This document shows positions 9,205-17,278 of a stretch of DNA of 64,000 nt, piece after piece. The stretch covers positions 62,001 to 126,000 of the forward strand of contig NZ_RYZZ01000037.1 of assembly GCF_003989135.1 (NCBI RefSeq), in the 5' to 3' direction. Both the position numbers and the translations under genes were made by a program. This stretch comes from Peribacillus cavernae (GTDB lineage: Bacteria; Bacillota; Bacilli; Bacillales; DSM-1321). Numbering within the stretch: the first letter of the stretch is position 1; every line of letters starts with the position of its first letter. The notes beneath the pieces were generated by a model. That model ran no database searches. It had not been told where the DNA came from and was given only the letters and a program-made list of their open reading frames with translations.

Positions 9205-10002
9205 ATGTATGTGAAGATCATCTCTATATGTCCCAGCAATACCGAGCTTTGTGCCTATCTGGGCATTGAAAACCAGCTGATTGCGGTGGATGATTATTCT
9301 GATTGGCCAGAGTCGATCGCAGGACTGCCAAGACTCGGCCCTGATTTATCGATTGACATAGACCGGGTTGAAGAGCTGCAGCCTGACCTGGTGTTAGCCT
9401 CTTTAAGCGTACCGGGAATGGAGAAAAATGTCCGGGGGCTTGAAGAAAGAAGCATTCCCCATATCGTGCTGAATCCGCAGTCTCTAGAGGATATAGCCGA
9501 TGATTTAAGGATTGTGGGAGCAGCAGTCGGGGAAACACAACTGGCTGCAGAAAAGGCTGAAGAGTTTTTGCACATCATCGAACAGTTTAATAAAGTCTCC
9601 GCTACGATTGCAAATAAGCCGTCTCTCTATTGGGAATGGTGGCCCAAACCTCTATTCAGCCCGGGGGGCGTTAACTGGCTATCGGAAATTAGCCGCCTTG
9701 CAGGAGCTTATAATCTTTTAGAAGATATAGAGCTTGCAAGCGTCCAGGTCGCCCCTGAAGAGGTGATTAAACGCAACCCTGATTTCATCTGTCTGGCATG
9801 GGTTGGTGTGCCCGAGGAAAAAGTCAGGCCCGCTCTTGTAAAAAAACGCGAGGGTTGGAGTGCGATGGATGCCGTTAAAAACGACAACATCCTTATCCTG
9901 GAGGAACCTTTGTATTGCCGGCCATCCCCTCGCCTGATCGAGGGCTTAACAAAACTGGCCCGGATTCTTCATCCAGAGGAATATCTGTCATTGAAGATCT
10001 AG
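9205..10002 (+). CDS. BtuF/TroA-like cobalamin- or metal-chelate-binding protein without signal peptide
   Basis: A 265-residue periplasmic-binding-protein fold (helical-backbone metal receptor, BtuF-like). The opening KIISICPSNTELCAYLG and the following LGPDLSIDIDRVEELQPDLV are the usual start of vitamin B12 or siderophore binding proteins, and YWEWWPKPLFSPGGVNWLSEI is the domain-two entry. Unlike exported relatives there is no signal peptide or lipobox, so it probably stays in the cytoplasm; its ligand is unknown. Start ATG 9205 follows AAAGGTTAGGTGA; GTG 9211 is an alternative. It is in an operon with yuiD and ends before a strong terminator. Confidence 0.75.
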   Translation: MYVKIISICPSNTELCAYLGIENQLIAVDDYSDWPESIAGLPRLGPDLSIDIDRVEELQPDLVLASLSVPGMEKNVRGLEERSIPHIVLNPQSLEDIADDLRIVGAAVGETQLAAEKAEEFLHIIEQFNKVSATIANKPSLYWEWWPKPLFSPGGVNWLSEISRLAGAYNLLEDIELASVQVAPEEVIKRNPDFICLAWVGVPEEKVRPALVKKREGWSAMDAVKNDNILILEEPLYCRPSPRLIEGLTKLARILHPEEYLSLKI

Positions 10003-10011
10003 AAATAGCAC

Positions 10012-10046
10012 AAAAATCCTTGCCCCAAACTGGAGCAAGGATTTTT
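10012..10046 (+). terminator. terminator after the yuiD operon, bidirectional
   Basis: Perfect 12-bp stem AAAAATCCTTGC / GCAAGGATTTTT with an 11-nt loop, ending in T-runs on both strands. It serves the yuiD operon and convergent yuiC. Confidence 0.88.
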
Positions 10047-10070
10047 GACGAACTATGTTATGAATCTGGA

Positions 10071-10751
10071 TTACTTTTTCTCTTTCCCGGTAAATTGCTG
10101 GCGGAAAACCTGCATGTCTTCCTTTTCATTTAAGGCAGTTAATTTTTCCTCAGATAATGTACCGTTTCCTTTTTTCACTATGTATACTTCCACTGTCTTT
10201 TTTCCCCAAAGATTATATACCTCATCCACGGTATCAAAATAAAGGTCCAATTCGTTTCCTGTTATGGCCCCGCCTTTATCGGCCACGACTCCATATCCGT
10301 ATTCGGGAATGAACAGAATGGTTCCAACTGGAAATACGCTTAAATCGGCAGCTACAGTTGAATACAAATCCCGCTTCACTTTTACGCCCGAGTAGGTAAT
10401 TCCGTATGCGGGGCTATTAGGATTTTTGCCCGTTGATTCATACCCGGCCGTATAACCGGTCGCGACAACCTTTTGCTTTGGATATTGGGTAATGTTAGCG
10501 GCTTCCTCTACTGTCTTTGGTGCAACGACCGCTGAAATCATTTCATTATTATCGGCAACATTCAACGCCTTAAGCCCGAGACTAGTGGAACGAAATTCAC
10601 TTTCACTAGCTTTCTGCTTAAAAGAATACTCACTTTCCAATGTTGGCATACTGGCCTCTACTCCGGTAATGTGAACGAAAGTAGTATAGAGTGCCAATAT
10701 AAATAAAAAAATAATAGTCACCTTTTTACATATGCCTTTTATTGTTTTCAT
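10071..10751 (-). CDS. yuiC: 3D-domain cell-wall protein YuiC
   Basis: Secreted or membrane-anchored stationary-phase-survival (Sps) type muralytic protein, 226 residues. An N-terminal hydrophobic helix (residues 9-28) acts as signal or anchor. The 3D domain at the C terminus (about residues 120-195) shows [19 protein letters not shown] and the [17 protein letters not shown] stretch whose three Asp name the domain. Family members cleave peptidoglycan like resuscitation-promoting factors. Its role here is inferred. The ribosome binding site GAGAGGAG lies somewhat far (about 15 nt) from the ATG. It is downstream of yuiA-yuiB with a terminator between. Confidence 0.87.
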   Translation of the reverse strand: MKTIKGICKKVTIIFLFILALYTTFVHITGVEASMPTLESEYSFKQKASESEFRSTSLGLKALNVADNNEMISAVVAPKTVEEAANITQYPKQKVVATGYTAGYESTGKNPNSPAYGITYSGVKVKRDLYSTVAADLSVFPVGTILFIPEYGYGVVADKGGAITGNELDLYFDTVDEVYNLWGKKTVEVYIVKKGNGTLSEEKLTALNEKEDMQVFRQQFTGKEKK

Positions 10752-10854
10752 CTGAAAAATTTCCCACTCCTCTCACTTGAATATTATTTTCCCAAAAAAC
10801 AGGTAAGTATTCCTTGAAGAGCAGATTATTTATTCATGATAACGATAAAAAACC

Positions 10855-10893
10855 AAAAAAACAGGCTACACATAGTGTGCCAGCCTGTTTTTT
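10855..10893 (-). terminator. terminator after yuiB
   Basis: Stem AAAAAACAGGCT / AGCCTGTTTTTT, 12 bp, loop 14 nt, immediately at the yuiB stop; T-run on both strands. Confidence 0.85.
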
Positions 10894-11216
10894 CAAAACA
10901 TCCTGTATCCTTTTTTCCGAAGCGTTTTTATGATAACCCCGGCTAAGATTGCACCGGCAAGCCCGCTTAACAAAATGGTAATATCGGCAGTATGCAAAGC
11001 GGCAAACCTTCCGCCAAGCTGCCCAAAGGAGTTTCCTGGATTTCTGAAATACTCAATTAATTTCACTTCATTAACAATTGAAATAGCAATTAAAGGGAAA
11101 AATATGACCATAACCCAGGAAGATCGGAAAAGCATATTCAACAAAAAGCCGATCCCGAAGAACAAAATAAAAAATAAAAATACTGATATGATTAGAATAG
11201 GTATAGACATCTGCAT
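10893..11216 (-). CDS. yuiB: YuiB family membrane protein
   Basis: Small membrane protein of unknown function, 107 residues from ATG 11216 (MQMSIPIL). The frame is open another 27 codons, but GGGAGGGG lies about ten bases before this ATG and the length then agrees with B. subtilis YuiB (105). Three hydrophobic helices (about residues 4-24, 28-48, 75-97) are separated by the loop EYFRNPGNSFGQLGGRFAAL. It follows yuiA by about 100 bp, likely on the same transcript. Confidence 0.8.
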   Translation of the reverse strand: MQMSIPILIISVFLFFILFFGIGFLLNMLFRSSWVMVIFFPLIAISIVNEVKLIEYFRNPGNSFGQLGGRFAALHTADITILLSGLAGAILAGVIIKTLRKKGYRMF

Positions 11217-11322
11217 TTCTAACAAGCCCCTCCCAAGAAGCGTCATTTCTAGTTTACTTAATGAGGGGGGACTCGTCAATATTGTAGACCTTTCCATAAC
11301 TTATTAACAAGATACCGTTAAG

Positions 11323-11442
11323 TCAGTTATCCTTTTTTTCCCCGCTCCCTCCACAGCAAGAACAAGTTTCTGACCCTCCGAGAAGTAACTGAAAATATCC
11401 TTTTCCAGAACAATATTCGCATTCATTATGTTTTACTTGCAT
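11323..11442 (-). CDS. yuiA: YuiA, 39-residue zinc-finger-like protein
   Basis: A 39-codon gene. It starts at ATG 11442 behind GGGAGGG seven bases upstream and ends with TGA at 11323. Two CxxCxGxG motifs, CEYCSGKG (residues 8-15) and CSCCGGSG (27-34), form a DnaJ-like zinc-binding pair around the core GYFQLLLGGSETC. B. subtilis YuiA has the same layout and the same position before yuiB. Function unknown; by its fold it may contact a protein or nucleic acid partner. A good sigma-A promoter lies upstream at 11480-11508. Confidence 0.85.
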   Translation of the reverse strand: MQVKHNECEYCSGKGYFQLLLGGSETCSCCGGSGEKKDN

Positions 11443-11479
11443 AAAATCACCCTCCCTATTAAAGTTTCAATTTTCTGAT

Positions 11480-11508
11480 AATATATCAAAGATAATTGAA
11501 AATGTTAA
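11480..11508 (-). promoter_or_regulatory. sigma-A promoter of yuiA-yuiB
   Basis: Minus strand: -35 TTAACA (11503-11508), 17-bp spacer, -10 TATATT (11480-11485), about 38 bp before the yuiA start. Confidence 0.65.
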
Positions 11509-11534
11509 ATCTCAAAATAGTCGAAAATGGTTTA

Positions 11535-11548
11535 TGTAAGCGCATACA
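11535..11548. promoter_or_regulatory. cre-like CcpA site upstream of the yuiA promoter
   Basis: TGTAAGCGCATACA agrees with 13 of 14 positions of the CcpA consensus TGWAARCGYTWNCA. It lies about 27 bp upstream of the -35 box, where CcpA sites usually activate. Single-site sequence match only. Confidence 0.4.
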
Positions 11549-11655
11549 CCTCGGTTTTCCTCTTTTTATCTTTCCTTACGTTAAAGATACTGAAAGTTTT
11601 AAAAACAGGTAACATGTGATTCATTAAGCAATAAATGGCGTAAAAATAGTTAAAG

Positions 11656-11687
11656 TAAAAAACCGCCAGAGAATATCCCCTGGCAGC
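11656..11687 (-). terminator. terminator after yumB
   Basis: Minus strand CTGCCAG / CTGGCGG stem (7 bp with one G-U pair), 10-nt loop, then TTTTTT, 16 bp after the yumB stop. Between here and the yuiA promoter there is AT-rich sequence with a cre-like site and no gene. Confidence 0.7.
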
Positions 11688-11702
11688 AACAATCATTATT
11701 TA

Positions 11703-12920
11703 TTATAAGATATTGAACTTCCCTTTTTTCACAACCATTGATGGTCCGCCAATCATATACAGAGCGCGGTTATCGATCATTTTCTTCATGAAGGAAGCTT
11801 TCTTCCCGACCATTTTCCGGCCGAATGCTACACCGATTGCATCATCTTCGCCAAGAGAACATACGGTTCCTTTGATATCGGGGGTGAATGCTTCCAGCTT
11901 TTCTTCATTACGGATTAGAGCGGTAAGGTTCTTCGCACAAACTTCGCCTTCCTGCATCGCAATTTGTGCAGTTGGCGGATATGGACGGTTGATTTCTTCA
12001 TTAATGATTAAGCAGCAGTCACCAAGTATGAAAATATCATCATGGTCCGGAGCACGAAGGTCAGGGTTTACTTTCACACGGCCGCGCATTGCTTCAATGC
12101 CTGAAGCTTCAATGATCGAGCTTCCACGGACACCTGCCGCCCATATTACCGTTGCAGCCTTGATCTCTTCGACTTCATTTTCACCTTTTGCTACGATGAT
12201 TCCTTCAGGTGTGCAGCCTTTGATAGCAGTACCGATTTTGAATTCAACGCCTTTTTTCTCAAGATAGGAAACCGCATAATTAACAAGCTCAGGATCGAAG
12301 CCAGGCAGTACAGTTGGAGCTGCTTCCACACACATGACCCGTACTTTATGAAAATCAACATCATATTCTTTGCAAAGCTCAGGAATGCGATTTGCTAATT
12401 CTCCAAGGAATTCAATTCCAGTGAAGCCAGCTCCGCCGACTACAATTGATAATCGTTCATCCTTCTTTTCTTCTTCCGTATTATAAGTGGCAAATTGATA
12501 TTCAATATGCTCACGGATTTGGCGTGCGGAGTTTAAATTGGAAATGGAGAATGCATGCTCTTTTAAACCTTGAATTCCAAATGTTTCAGATTCAGCCCCT
12601 AGAGCTACAACCAGGTAGTCATAGGATACTTCACCATTTTCAAGCTTTACTACCTTTTCAGCTGTTTTAATCTCAACGGCTGTATCTTGAATGAAATCCA
12701 CTTTATTTTTGTCAACTACACTGCTGATTTCATAACGTACCCGGTCTGGTTGCAAAGTGCCTGCAGAGGCTTCGTGCAGCCAGGTTGTTTCATAATGGTA
12801 GCCATTCTTGTTCACTAACACGACGTCAGCCTCGTTTACTCCTAAAGACTTTTGAAGACGTACTGTAGTCATAAGACCACCGTAACCTGCTCCTAAAATT
12901 ACAATTTTCGGCTTCCTCAC
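11703..12920 (-). CDS. yumB: type II NADH dehydrogenase YumB
   Basis: Single-subunit, non-proton-pumping NADH:menaquinone oxidoreductase on the inner membrane face, 405 residues. The FAD Rossmann motif GAGYGG is at residues 10-15, the NADH motif [16 protein letters not shown] is near residues 160-176, and FILGDCCLI with [11 protein letters not shown] near residues 300-325 closes the FAD site. B. subtilis YumB is the positional homologue. An upstream site TTGTGAA-N4-TTCACGT resembles the Rex operator, which would link expression to the NADH/NAD ratio. Divergent from yumC; monocistronic. Confidence 0.92.
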   Translation of the reverse strand: MRKPKIVILGAGYGGLMTTVRLQKSLGVNEADVVLVNKNGYHYETTWLHEASAGTLQPDRVRYEISSVVDKNKVDFIQDTAVEIKTAEKVVKLENGEVSYDYLVVALGAESETFGIQGLKEHAFSISNLNSARQIREHIEYQFATYNTEEEKKDERLSIVVGGAGFTGIEFLGELANRIPELCKEYDVDFHKVRVMCVEAAPTVLPGFDPELVNYAVSYLEKKGVEFKIGTAIKGCTPEGIIVAKGENEVEEIKAATVIWAAGVRGSSIIEASGIEAMRGRVKVNPDLRAPDHDDIFILGDCCLIINEEINRPYPPTAQIAMQEGEVCAKNLTALIRNEEKLEAFTPDIKGTVCSLGEDDAIGVAFGRKMVGKKASFMKKMIDNRALYMIGGPSMVVKKGKFNIL

Positions 12921-13020
12921 GGTATCACTTCCACCTTTACAATGTTTTCTTGAGTATGCTTTCCATAACAGTAGGTTTTCACAACTAGACTACCTTCATT
13001 ATAAAAAGCTAAAAGTCCAT

Positions 13021-13038
13021 TTGTGAATTAGTTCACGT
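13021..13038. promoter_or_regulatory. candidate Rex operator before yumB
   Basis: TTGTGAA-TTAG-TTCACGT matches the Rex consensus TTGTGAAnnnnTTCACAA at 12 of 14 fixed positions. It is 101 bp upstream of the yumB start in the divergent yumB/yumC spacer of about 470 bp. Rex controls ndh genes in Gram-positive bacteria. The rest of the spacer is AT-rich with no open frame. Confidence 0.55.
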
Positions 13039-13337
13039 ATAAATGCAAAAAAATGTTTAGAAAATTGTCATAAAATCTTAATAAAATAATGTCTAAATAA
13101 ATAGTATGCCTTTTTATCTTTTTTTTCAACAATAAATCGATTTTTTTCAACAAAAATAGCTGGAAACAGCATTCTGTAGAAATCGGTGCTTGCTAACTTG
13201 TATTAACAATCTTACCAGTAACTCGATTATGGCACAGTTTAGGCTTGAAAGGTATCCTAATAAGGGAAATATTTCATAAGATTCTTTTAACTTGATAACT
13301 TTTTGTTCACCTTTTCACTTTTGATTAAAGCAATTTA

Positions 13338-13346
13338 TGCTAAAAT
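13338..13346 (+). promoter_or_regulatory. extended -10 element of yumC
   Basis: TGCTAAAAT fits an extended -10 box (TGnTAnnnT), about 42 bp before the yumC TTG start. It also covers the ATG of the longer open frame, so that upstream ATG is not a likely start. Confidence 0.55.
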
Positions 13347-13387
13347 ATAAATTATTGGATTTTACTATTCCATTGGGGGGATCAGAT

Positions 13388-14380
13388 TTGAAGGAAAATG
13401 AACAGGTGTATGATATAACAATCATTGGCGGAGGCCCTACTGGTTTGTTTACAGCCTTTTACGGCGGGATGAGACAGGCATCGGTCAAGATCATTGAAAG
13501 CCTTCCTCAACTTGGCGGACAATTGACTGCACTCTATCCGGAAAAATATATCTATGATGTAGCCGGATTCCCGAAAGTGAGGGCGCAGGAACTCGTGAAC
13601 AACCTTGTAGAACAAATGGCAAAATTTGAACCAACCGTAGCGCTTGAACAAGCGGTTGATAAATTAGAAAAACAGGCTGATGGTGTTTTTAAGCTGACTA
13701 CCGATAAAGAAATCCATTACTCTAAAACGATCATCATTACTGCCGGCAACGGTGCGTTCCAGCCGCGACGCATGGAACTGGAAAATGCAAGACAATATGA
13801 AGGGAAGAACCTGCACTACTTCATTGATGATTTAAACCGATTCGCAAACCAAAAGATCGTCGTCTTTGGCGGCGGGGACTCGGCGGTTGACTGGGCTTTG
13901 ATGCTTGAACCAATTGCTGAGAAAGTATCGATAGTACATCGCCGTGATAAATTCCGTGCACATGAACATAGTGTCGAAAACCTCAAGAATTCCAAAGTGG
14001 ACATTATAACTCCTTTTGTTCCTGTTGAACTTATTGGAGATGAAGATAAAGTGAAAGAGGTTGTTCTGGAAGGTACCAATGGCGAAGACAAAGAAGTACT
14101 TGATATCGATGCTGTAATTTGTAACTATGGGTTTGTCTCCTCCCTTGGACCTATTAAAGAATGGGATCTTGACATCCAAAAGAACTCTATTGTCGTTAAC
14201 TCTAAAATGGAAACAAATATTCCAGGCATTTATGCTGCGGGCGATATTTGTACCTACGATGGAAAAGCCAAGCTGATCGCAACCGGTTTCGGCGAAGCAC
14301 CTACTGCTGTCAATAACGCAAAACAGTATATCGATCCGAAAGCGCGTGTTCAACCATTGCACAGTACCTCTATGTTTTAA
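13388..14380 (+). CDS. yumC: ferredoxin-NADP+ reductase, thioredoxin-reductase type (YumC)
   Basis: FAD flavoprotein moving electrons between NADPH and ferredoxin or flavodoxin; it is the essential FNR of Bacillus. Start TTG 13388 ([10 protein letters not shown]) is preceded by GGGGGG; the longer frame from ATG 13337 would begin inside the promoter. The 330 residues match B. subtilis YumC (332). FAD motif GGGPTG is at residues 14-19, NADPH motif [13 protein letters not shown] near residues 160-172, the aromatic-rich end is [20 protein letters not shown]. Unlike thioredoxin reductases there is no CxxC. Monocistronic, followed by a strong terminator. Confidence 0.94.
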   Translation: MKENEQVYDITIIGGGPTGLFTAFYGGMRQASVKIIESLPQLGGQLTALYPEKYIYDVAGFPKVRAQELVNNLVEQMAKFEPTVALEQAVDKLEKQADGVFKLTTDKEIHYSKTIIITAGNGAFQPRRMELENARQYEGKNLHYFIDDLNRFANQKIVVFGGGDSAVDWALMLEPIAEKVSIVHRRDKFRAHEHSVENLKNSKVDIITPFVPVELIGDEDKVKEVVLEGTNGEDKEVLDIDAVICNYGFVSSLGPIKEWDLDIQKNSIVVNSKMETNIPGIYAAGDICTYDGKAKLIATGFGEAPTAVNNAKQYIDPKARVQPLHSTSMF

Positions 14381-14448
14381 GAAGCAGCAGCCTCGTTGGC
14401 CGCTGTTCCCTGTACATCTGAAGCTGCAATTGCATATTGAAAAAGGTA

Positions 14449-14500
14449 AAAGACCAAAGTGTCAGCTCTTATAAAGAAGCTTTTACTTTGGTCTTTTTTT
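14449..14500 (+). terminator. terminator after yumC
   Basis: AAAGACCAAAGT pairs perfectly with ACTTTGGTCTTT across a loop of about 24 nt, followed by a run of T. Confidence 0.85.
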
Positions 14501-14599
14501 TCTGCCTTTTGTTTAGTAAAAATTCCACAGGGTACAAACACTATAGGAAACTTGATACTGTTTTTGGCAATGTAAAGTAACGTGAAAGGATGATCAAGC

Positions 14600-15238
14600 T
14601 TGAACATTTTAATAGCAGGAGCAAACGGAAAAACGGGAAGAATTCTTATCAGGCACCTTACACAAAAAGGGCACAACGCAAAAGCAATGATCCGAAAAGA
14701 AGAGCAAACCGCAACAATGAAAGAACTTGGAGCAGAACCGATAGTAGCCGATCTCGAAAAAAACACTGACCATGCTTTCAATGATATAGATGCAGTCATT
14801 TTCGCTGCCGGTTCCGGTTCCAAGACTGGTCCGGATAAGACAACGGATGTTGACAGAAACGGGGCCATCGCACTGATTGACACTGCGAAAAAGCACGGAA
14901 TCAATCATTTTGTCATGCTTAGTTCAATGGGTGCCGACCATCCCGAACAGGGAGTTAAGGAAATGCAGCACTATTACCGGGCAAAGCATGACGCAGATGA
15001 GCATTTACTGAACAGCGGCCTATCTTATACCATCGTCCGCCCCGGACTTTTGACAGATGATGAGCCGACGGGTGAAATCATCGCCCAGACAAAACTGGAA
15101 AATAGAAAAGGCGCAATCACCAGAGGAGACGTCGCCGTGGTCCTTGCTGAATCCCTTTCCCGGGAATCGACGCAAAATCAAATCTTTGAAATTCTGAACG
15201 GGAATGTTCCAATTGACGAAGCTTTAAATCATTTATGA
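14600..15238 (+). CDS. NAD(P)-binding atypical SDR oxidoreductase, YhfK type
   Basis: NAD(P)H-binding Rossmann protein of 212 residues related to B. subtilis YhfK and NmrA-like/flavin-reductase-like proteins. The dinucleotide motif GANGKTG lies at residues 7-13; FVMLSSMGAD (about residues 109-118) contains the SDR-type serine, and TIVRPGLLTDDEPTG is the usual substrate-side segment. Substrate unknown. Start TTG 14600 follows AAAGGA. It is not part of the B. subtilis gene order between yumC and yutM, so it is an insertion relative to that order. A strong terminator follows. Confidence 0.82.
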   Translation: MNILIAGANGKTGRILIRHLTQKGHNAKAMIRKEEQTATMKELGAEPIVADLEKNTDHAFNDIDAVIFAAGSGSKTGPDKTTDVDRNGAIALIDTAKKHGINHFVMLSSMGADHPEQGVKEMQHYYRAKHDADEHLLNSGLSYTIVRPGLLTDDEPTGEIIAQTKLENRKGAITRGDVAVVLAESLSRESTQNQIFEILNGNVPIDEALNHL

Positions 15239-15246
15239 TCAATAAC

Positions 15247-15277
15247 AAAAAAGCACCTGTCGCAAGGTGCTTTTTTG
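15247..15277 (+). terminator. terminator after the YhfK-like gene
   Basis: AAAAAGCACCT / AGGTGCTTTTT stem, short loop, T-run on both strands. Convergent with the yutM relic and the Rrf2 gene. Confidence 0.85.
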
Positions 15278-15283
15278 TTTATC

Positions 15284-15393
15284 TTAGCAATTCACCGGTG
15301 TACCTGCATTTACTGCAGTACGGAATGATGAACCACAGCCGCATGAAGCGATTGCGTTCGGGTTGTCATGGTGAATCCAATGTCCATCATCGA
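15284..15393 (-). pseudogene. relic of the 3' end of a second yutM (A-type Fe-S carrier) gene
   Basis: About 110 bp aligning to the last third of yutM (17279-17387) at roughly 85 percent identity by eye. It encodes the same C-terminal residues ASCGCGSSFRTAVNAGTP and ends at the equivalent TAA. One base is missing where yutM reads GTCAATGG and the relic GTCATGG, which shifts the frame, and similarity stops abruptly at CATCATCGA (15393). No N-terminal part or start remains. It cannot encode a functional protein. Its presence marks a duplication or recombination that brackets the Rrf2-qorB pair. Confidence 0.85.
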
Positions 15394-15429
15394 CGAAAAA
15401 AGACATTCTGTTATCAAGGATGTATTTTA

Positions 15430-15876
15430 TTAATTTATTTTTATTTTACATTTCTCTTTTTCAACAATATCCTTAACAATATCTTTAATAGTTACATTTC
15501 CTAGTACCTTTTCCAAAGCTAATTGAGCTGCTGACAATACGGGAGTGATAGAATCTTGAATGTTCCTGCCCACAAGGCAATCAGGATGCGGATTTTCATG
15601 CACACTAAACAATTCTTTTTCCTTCACAACATCGACCGCCTTATAAACGTCAAGTAATGTTATAAAGAATGGTTCCTTGGCTAGTTTTGCCCCTGCAATA
15701 CCTGGTTGTACTTCGATTAACCCTGCTTTTTTTAGCATACCCATAATTTTTCTTATCAAGGTTGGGTTCGTGTTTACGCTCCCTGCTAAAAATTCCGATG
15801 AGCTTATCCCTTTTTTATTTAATTCAATAAGAACTAATATATGAATACCAACTGTAAATCGGCTGCTGATGGACAT
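15430..15876 (-). CDS. Rrf2-family transcriptional regulator (YwnA-like)
   Basis: Winged-helix Rrf2 regulator, 148 residues from ATG 15876 (MSISSRF), chosen because AAGGTAGGTG lies six bases before it; the frame opens three codons earlier at GTG. The N-terminal HTH covers about residues 2-65 (ISSSEFLAGSVNTNPTLIRK, LKKAGLIEVQPG). Cys100 in NPHPDCLVGRNIQ is at the conserved sensing position of thiol-based members, and Cys143 is near the end. No Fe-S cysteine triad is seen. Divergent from qorB; two identical 18-bp sites in the spacer are the likely operators for both genes. Confidence 0.85.
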   Translation of the reverse strand: MSISSRFTVGIHILVLIELNKKGISSSEFLAGSVNTNPTLIRKIMGMLKKAGLIEVQPGIAGAKLAKEPFFITLLDVYKAVDVVKEKELFSVHENPHPDCLVGRNIQDSITPVLSAAQLALEKVLGNVTIKDIVKDIVEKEKCKIKIN

Positions 15877-15929
15877 ATCATTCACCTACCTTATATTTAA
15901 TTATAAAATTTATTACACAGTATAATCAT

Positions 15930-15947
15930 GTATTTAATTTGAATACA
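15930..15947. promoter_or_regulatory. Rrf2-type operator, site 1
   Basis: GTATTTAATTTGAATACA contains the inverted repeat GTATT-N7-AATAC. The same 18 bp recur at 16028-16045. Located about 55 bp upstream of the Rrf2 start, so probably autoregulatory. Confidence 0.65.
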
Positions 15948-16027
15948 ACGTATTATACCCTAAAATTCGCAAAAAATAAAAAAGGTTTAATTGACAAAAC
16001 AAAAGGAAGTATCTATTATTAATACAG

Positions 16028-16045
16028 GTATTTAATTTGAATACA
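16028..16045. promoter_or_regulatory. Rrf2-type operator, site 2
   Basis: Exact 18-bp copy of site 1 (GTATT-N7-AATAC plus flanks), 98 bp away and 60 bp before the qorB start. Paired identical sites in a divergent spacer support control of qorB by the neighbouring regulator. Confidence 0.7.
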
Positions 16046-16104
16046 GGACAAATATGAATGTTTTATTCAAAGATATAAAAAAATATAATTGGAGGAATAG
16101 ACAA

Positions 16105-16968
16105 ATGAAAATGTTAGTAACCGGAGCAACAGGAAAATTGGGAACGAAAGTTGTAGAAACCTTATTGAAAACTGTACCAGCAAATCAGCTGGCTGTAAGT
16201 GTTCGTAACCCAGAGAAAGCAGAAGGATTACGGACTCGCGGAGTAGAAGTTCGCCAAGGAGATTTTGACCGTCCAGAAACATTGGATTCTGCTTTTGCAG
16301 GTATTAACAGGCTTTTAATTATTTCTGCGGATGGAGACAATGAAACAAGAATTAGACAGCATACTAATGCGGTAGCTGCGGCAGAGCGTGCTGGAGTTAC
16401 ATTTATTGCTTACACTAGCATAACGAAAGCAAAGGAAAGTAAAAACTTCCTTGCTCCCACGCATAAGGCAACAGAAGACGCTATCGTAAAAACAGGCATT
16501 CCTTATTCTTTTTTACGCAACAATTGGTACTTGGAAAATGAAAGCTCAAGTATTCAAGGAGTCATAGCGGGAGCTCCTTGGGTGACATCAGCAGGAAATG
16601 GCAAGATAGGCTGGGCATTACAACAAGATTATGCAGAAGCTGCAGCAGCGGTACTATCTGGTAACGGGCACGAAAACACAATCTACGAGCTTTCTGGCAA
16701 GTTATTGACTCAGGAAGAACTTGCCTCTGCTCTTGGCACTGTATTGGGTAAAGTAGTACCTGTACAGCAGGTTGATGACACTACTTATGCTGGTATTATG
16801 AAAGGTGCTGGCGTACCAGATTTCCTCATTCCTATGCTTGTTGATATCCAGAAAGGCATTCGAGAAGGCACACTGGAAATCGAGAGCAATGATTTCGAAA
16901 AACTACTTGGGCGTCCAGCTACACCAAGTAGTGAGGGGTTAACTCAAATCGTTAAAGGTATCTCTTAA
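16105..16968 (+). CDS. NAD(P)H:quinone oxidoreductase, QorB/YtfG type (atypical SDR)
   Basis: NmrA-like SDR of 287 residues, the length of E. coli QorB. Start ATG 16105 (MKMLVTG) has GGAGG nine bases upstream; the 17 codons before it are not needed. The NADPH motif GATGKLG is at residues 7-13; LLKTVPANQLAVSVRNPEKA and FIAYTSITKA followed by PYSFLRNNWYLEN are QorB hallmarks. It reduces quinones and so limits electrophile stress. Divergent from a thiol-type Rrf2 regulator with shared operators, consistent with an inducible quinone or electrophile response. A clean terminator follows. Confidence 0.85.
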   Translation: MKMLVTGATGKLGTKVVETLLKTVPANQLAVSVRNPEKAEGLRTRGVEVRQGDFDRPETLDSAFAGINRLLIISADGDNETRIRQHTNAVAAAERAGVTFIAYTSITKAKESKNFLAPTHKATEDAIVKTGIPYSFLRNNWYLENESSSIQGVIAGAPWVTSAGNGKIGWALQQDYAEAAAAVLSGNGHENTIYELSGKLLTQEELASALGTVLGKVVPVQQVDDTTYAGIMKGAGVPDFLIPMLVDIQKGIREGTLEIESNDFEKLLGRPATPSSEGLTQIVKGIS

Positions 16969-16993
16969 ACATCATAATTGAACTTCATTTACA

Positions 16994-17027
16994 AACCGAC
17001 CTTTCTTCATTAAAATGGTCGGTTTTT
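16994..17027 (+). terminator. terminator after the qorB-like gene
   Basis: AAACCGACC / GGTCGGTTT stem with a 15-nt loop followed by T-run. Confidence 0.85.
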
Positions 17028-17113
17028 AAATGTAAGGAACATGTCAACGCCAATTAGAATCAATAAAGGTTTACTTGTATTAAATAACGTTTTACTCTCT
17101 TGTTTAAAGACAT

Positions 17114-17165
17114 AAAAAAGCCTCCTCAAATAGTTATGTTTTTGAACATTAACTACCGAGAAGGC
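17114..17165 (-). terminator. possible terminator downstream of yutM
   Basis: On the minus strand GCCTTCTC pairs with GAGGAGGC (one G-U pair) across a 30-nt loop and TTTTTT follows. It lies about 115 bp after the yutM stop. The rest of the 310-bp gap between qorB and yutM shows no gene. Confidence 0.5.
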
Positions 17166-17278
17166 ATGTAATTCACAACCTTTATTTGACTCTTTTAGGG
17201 TTGTTATTATACATTTTCAGACTTGAGTACACTCAAAATCACCCTGTAATTCATAACCCTTAACATTTATTAAAATTC

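Noticed and set aside
14377-14908. Minus-strand frames opposite the YhfK-like gene
   Set aside because: Shadow frames of a recognised coding gene; no start site or family resemblance.
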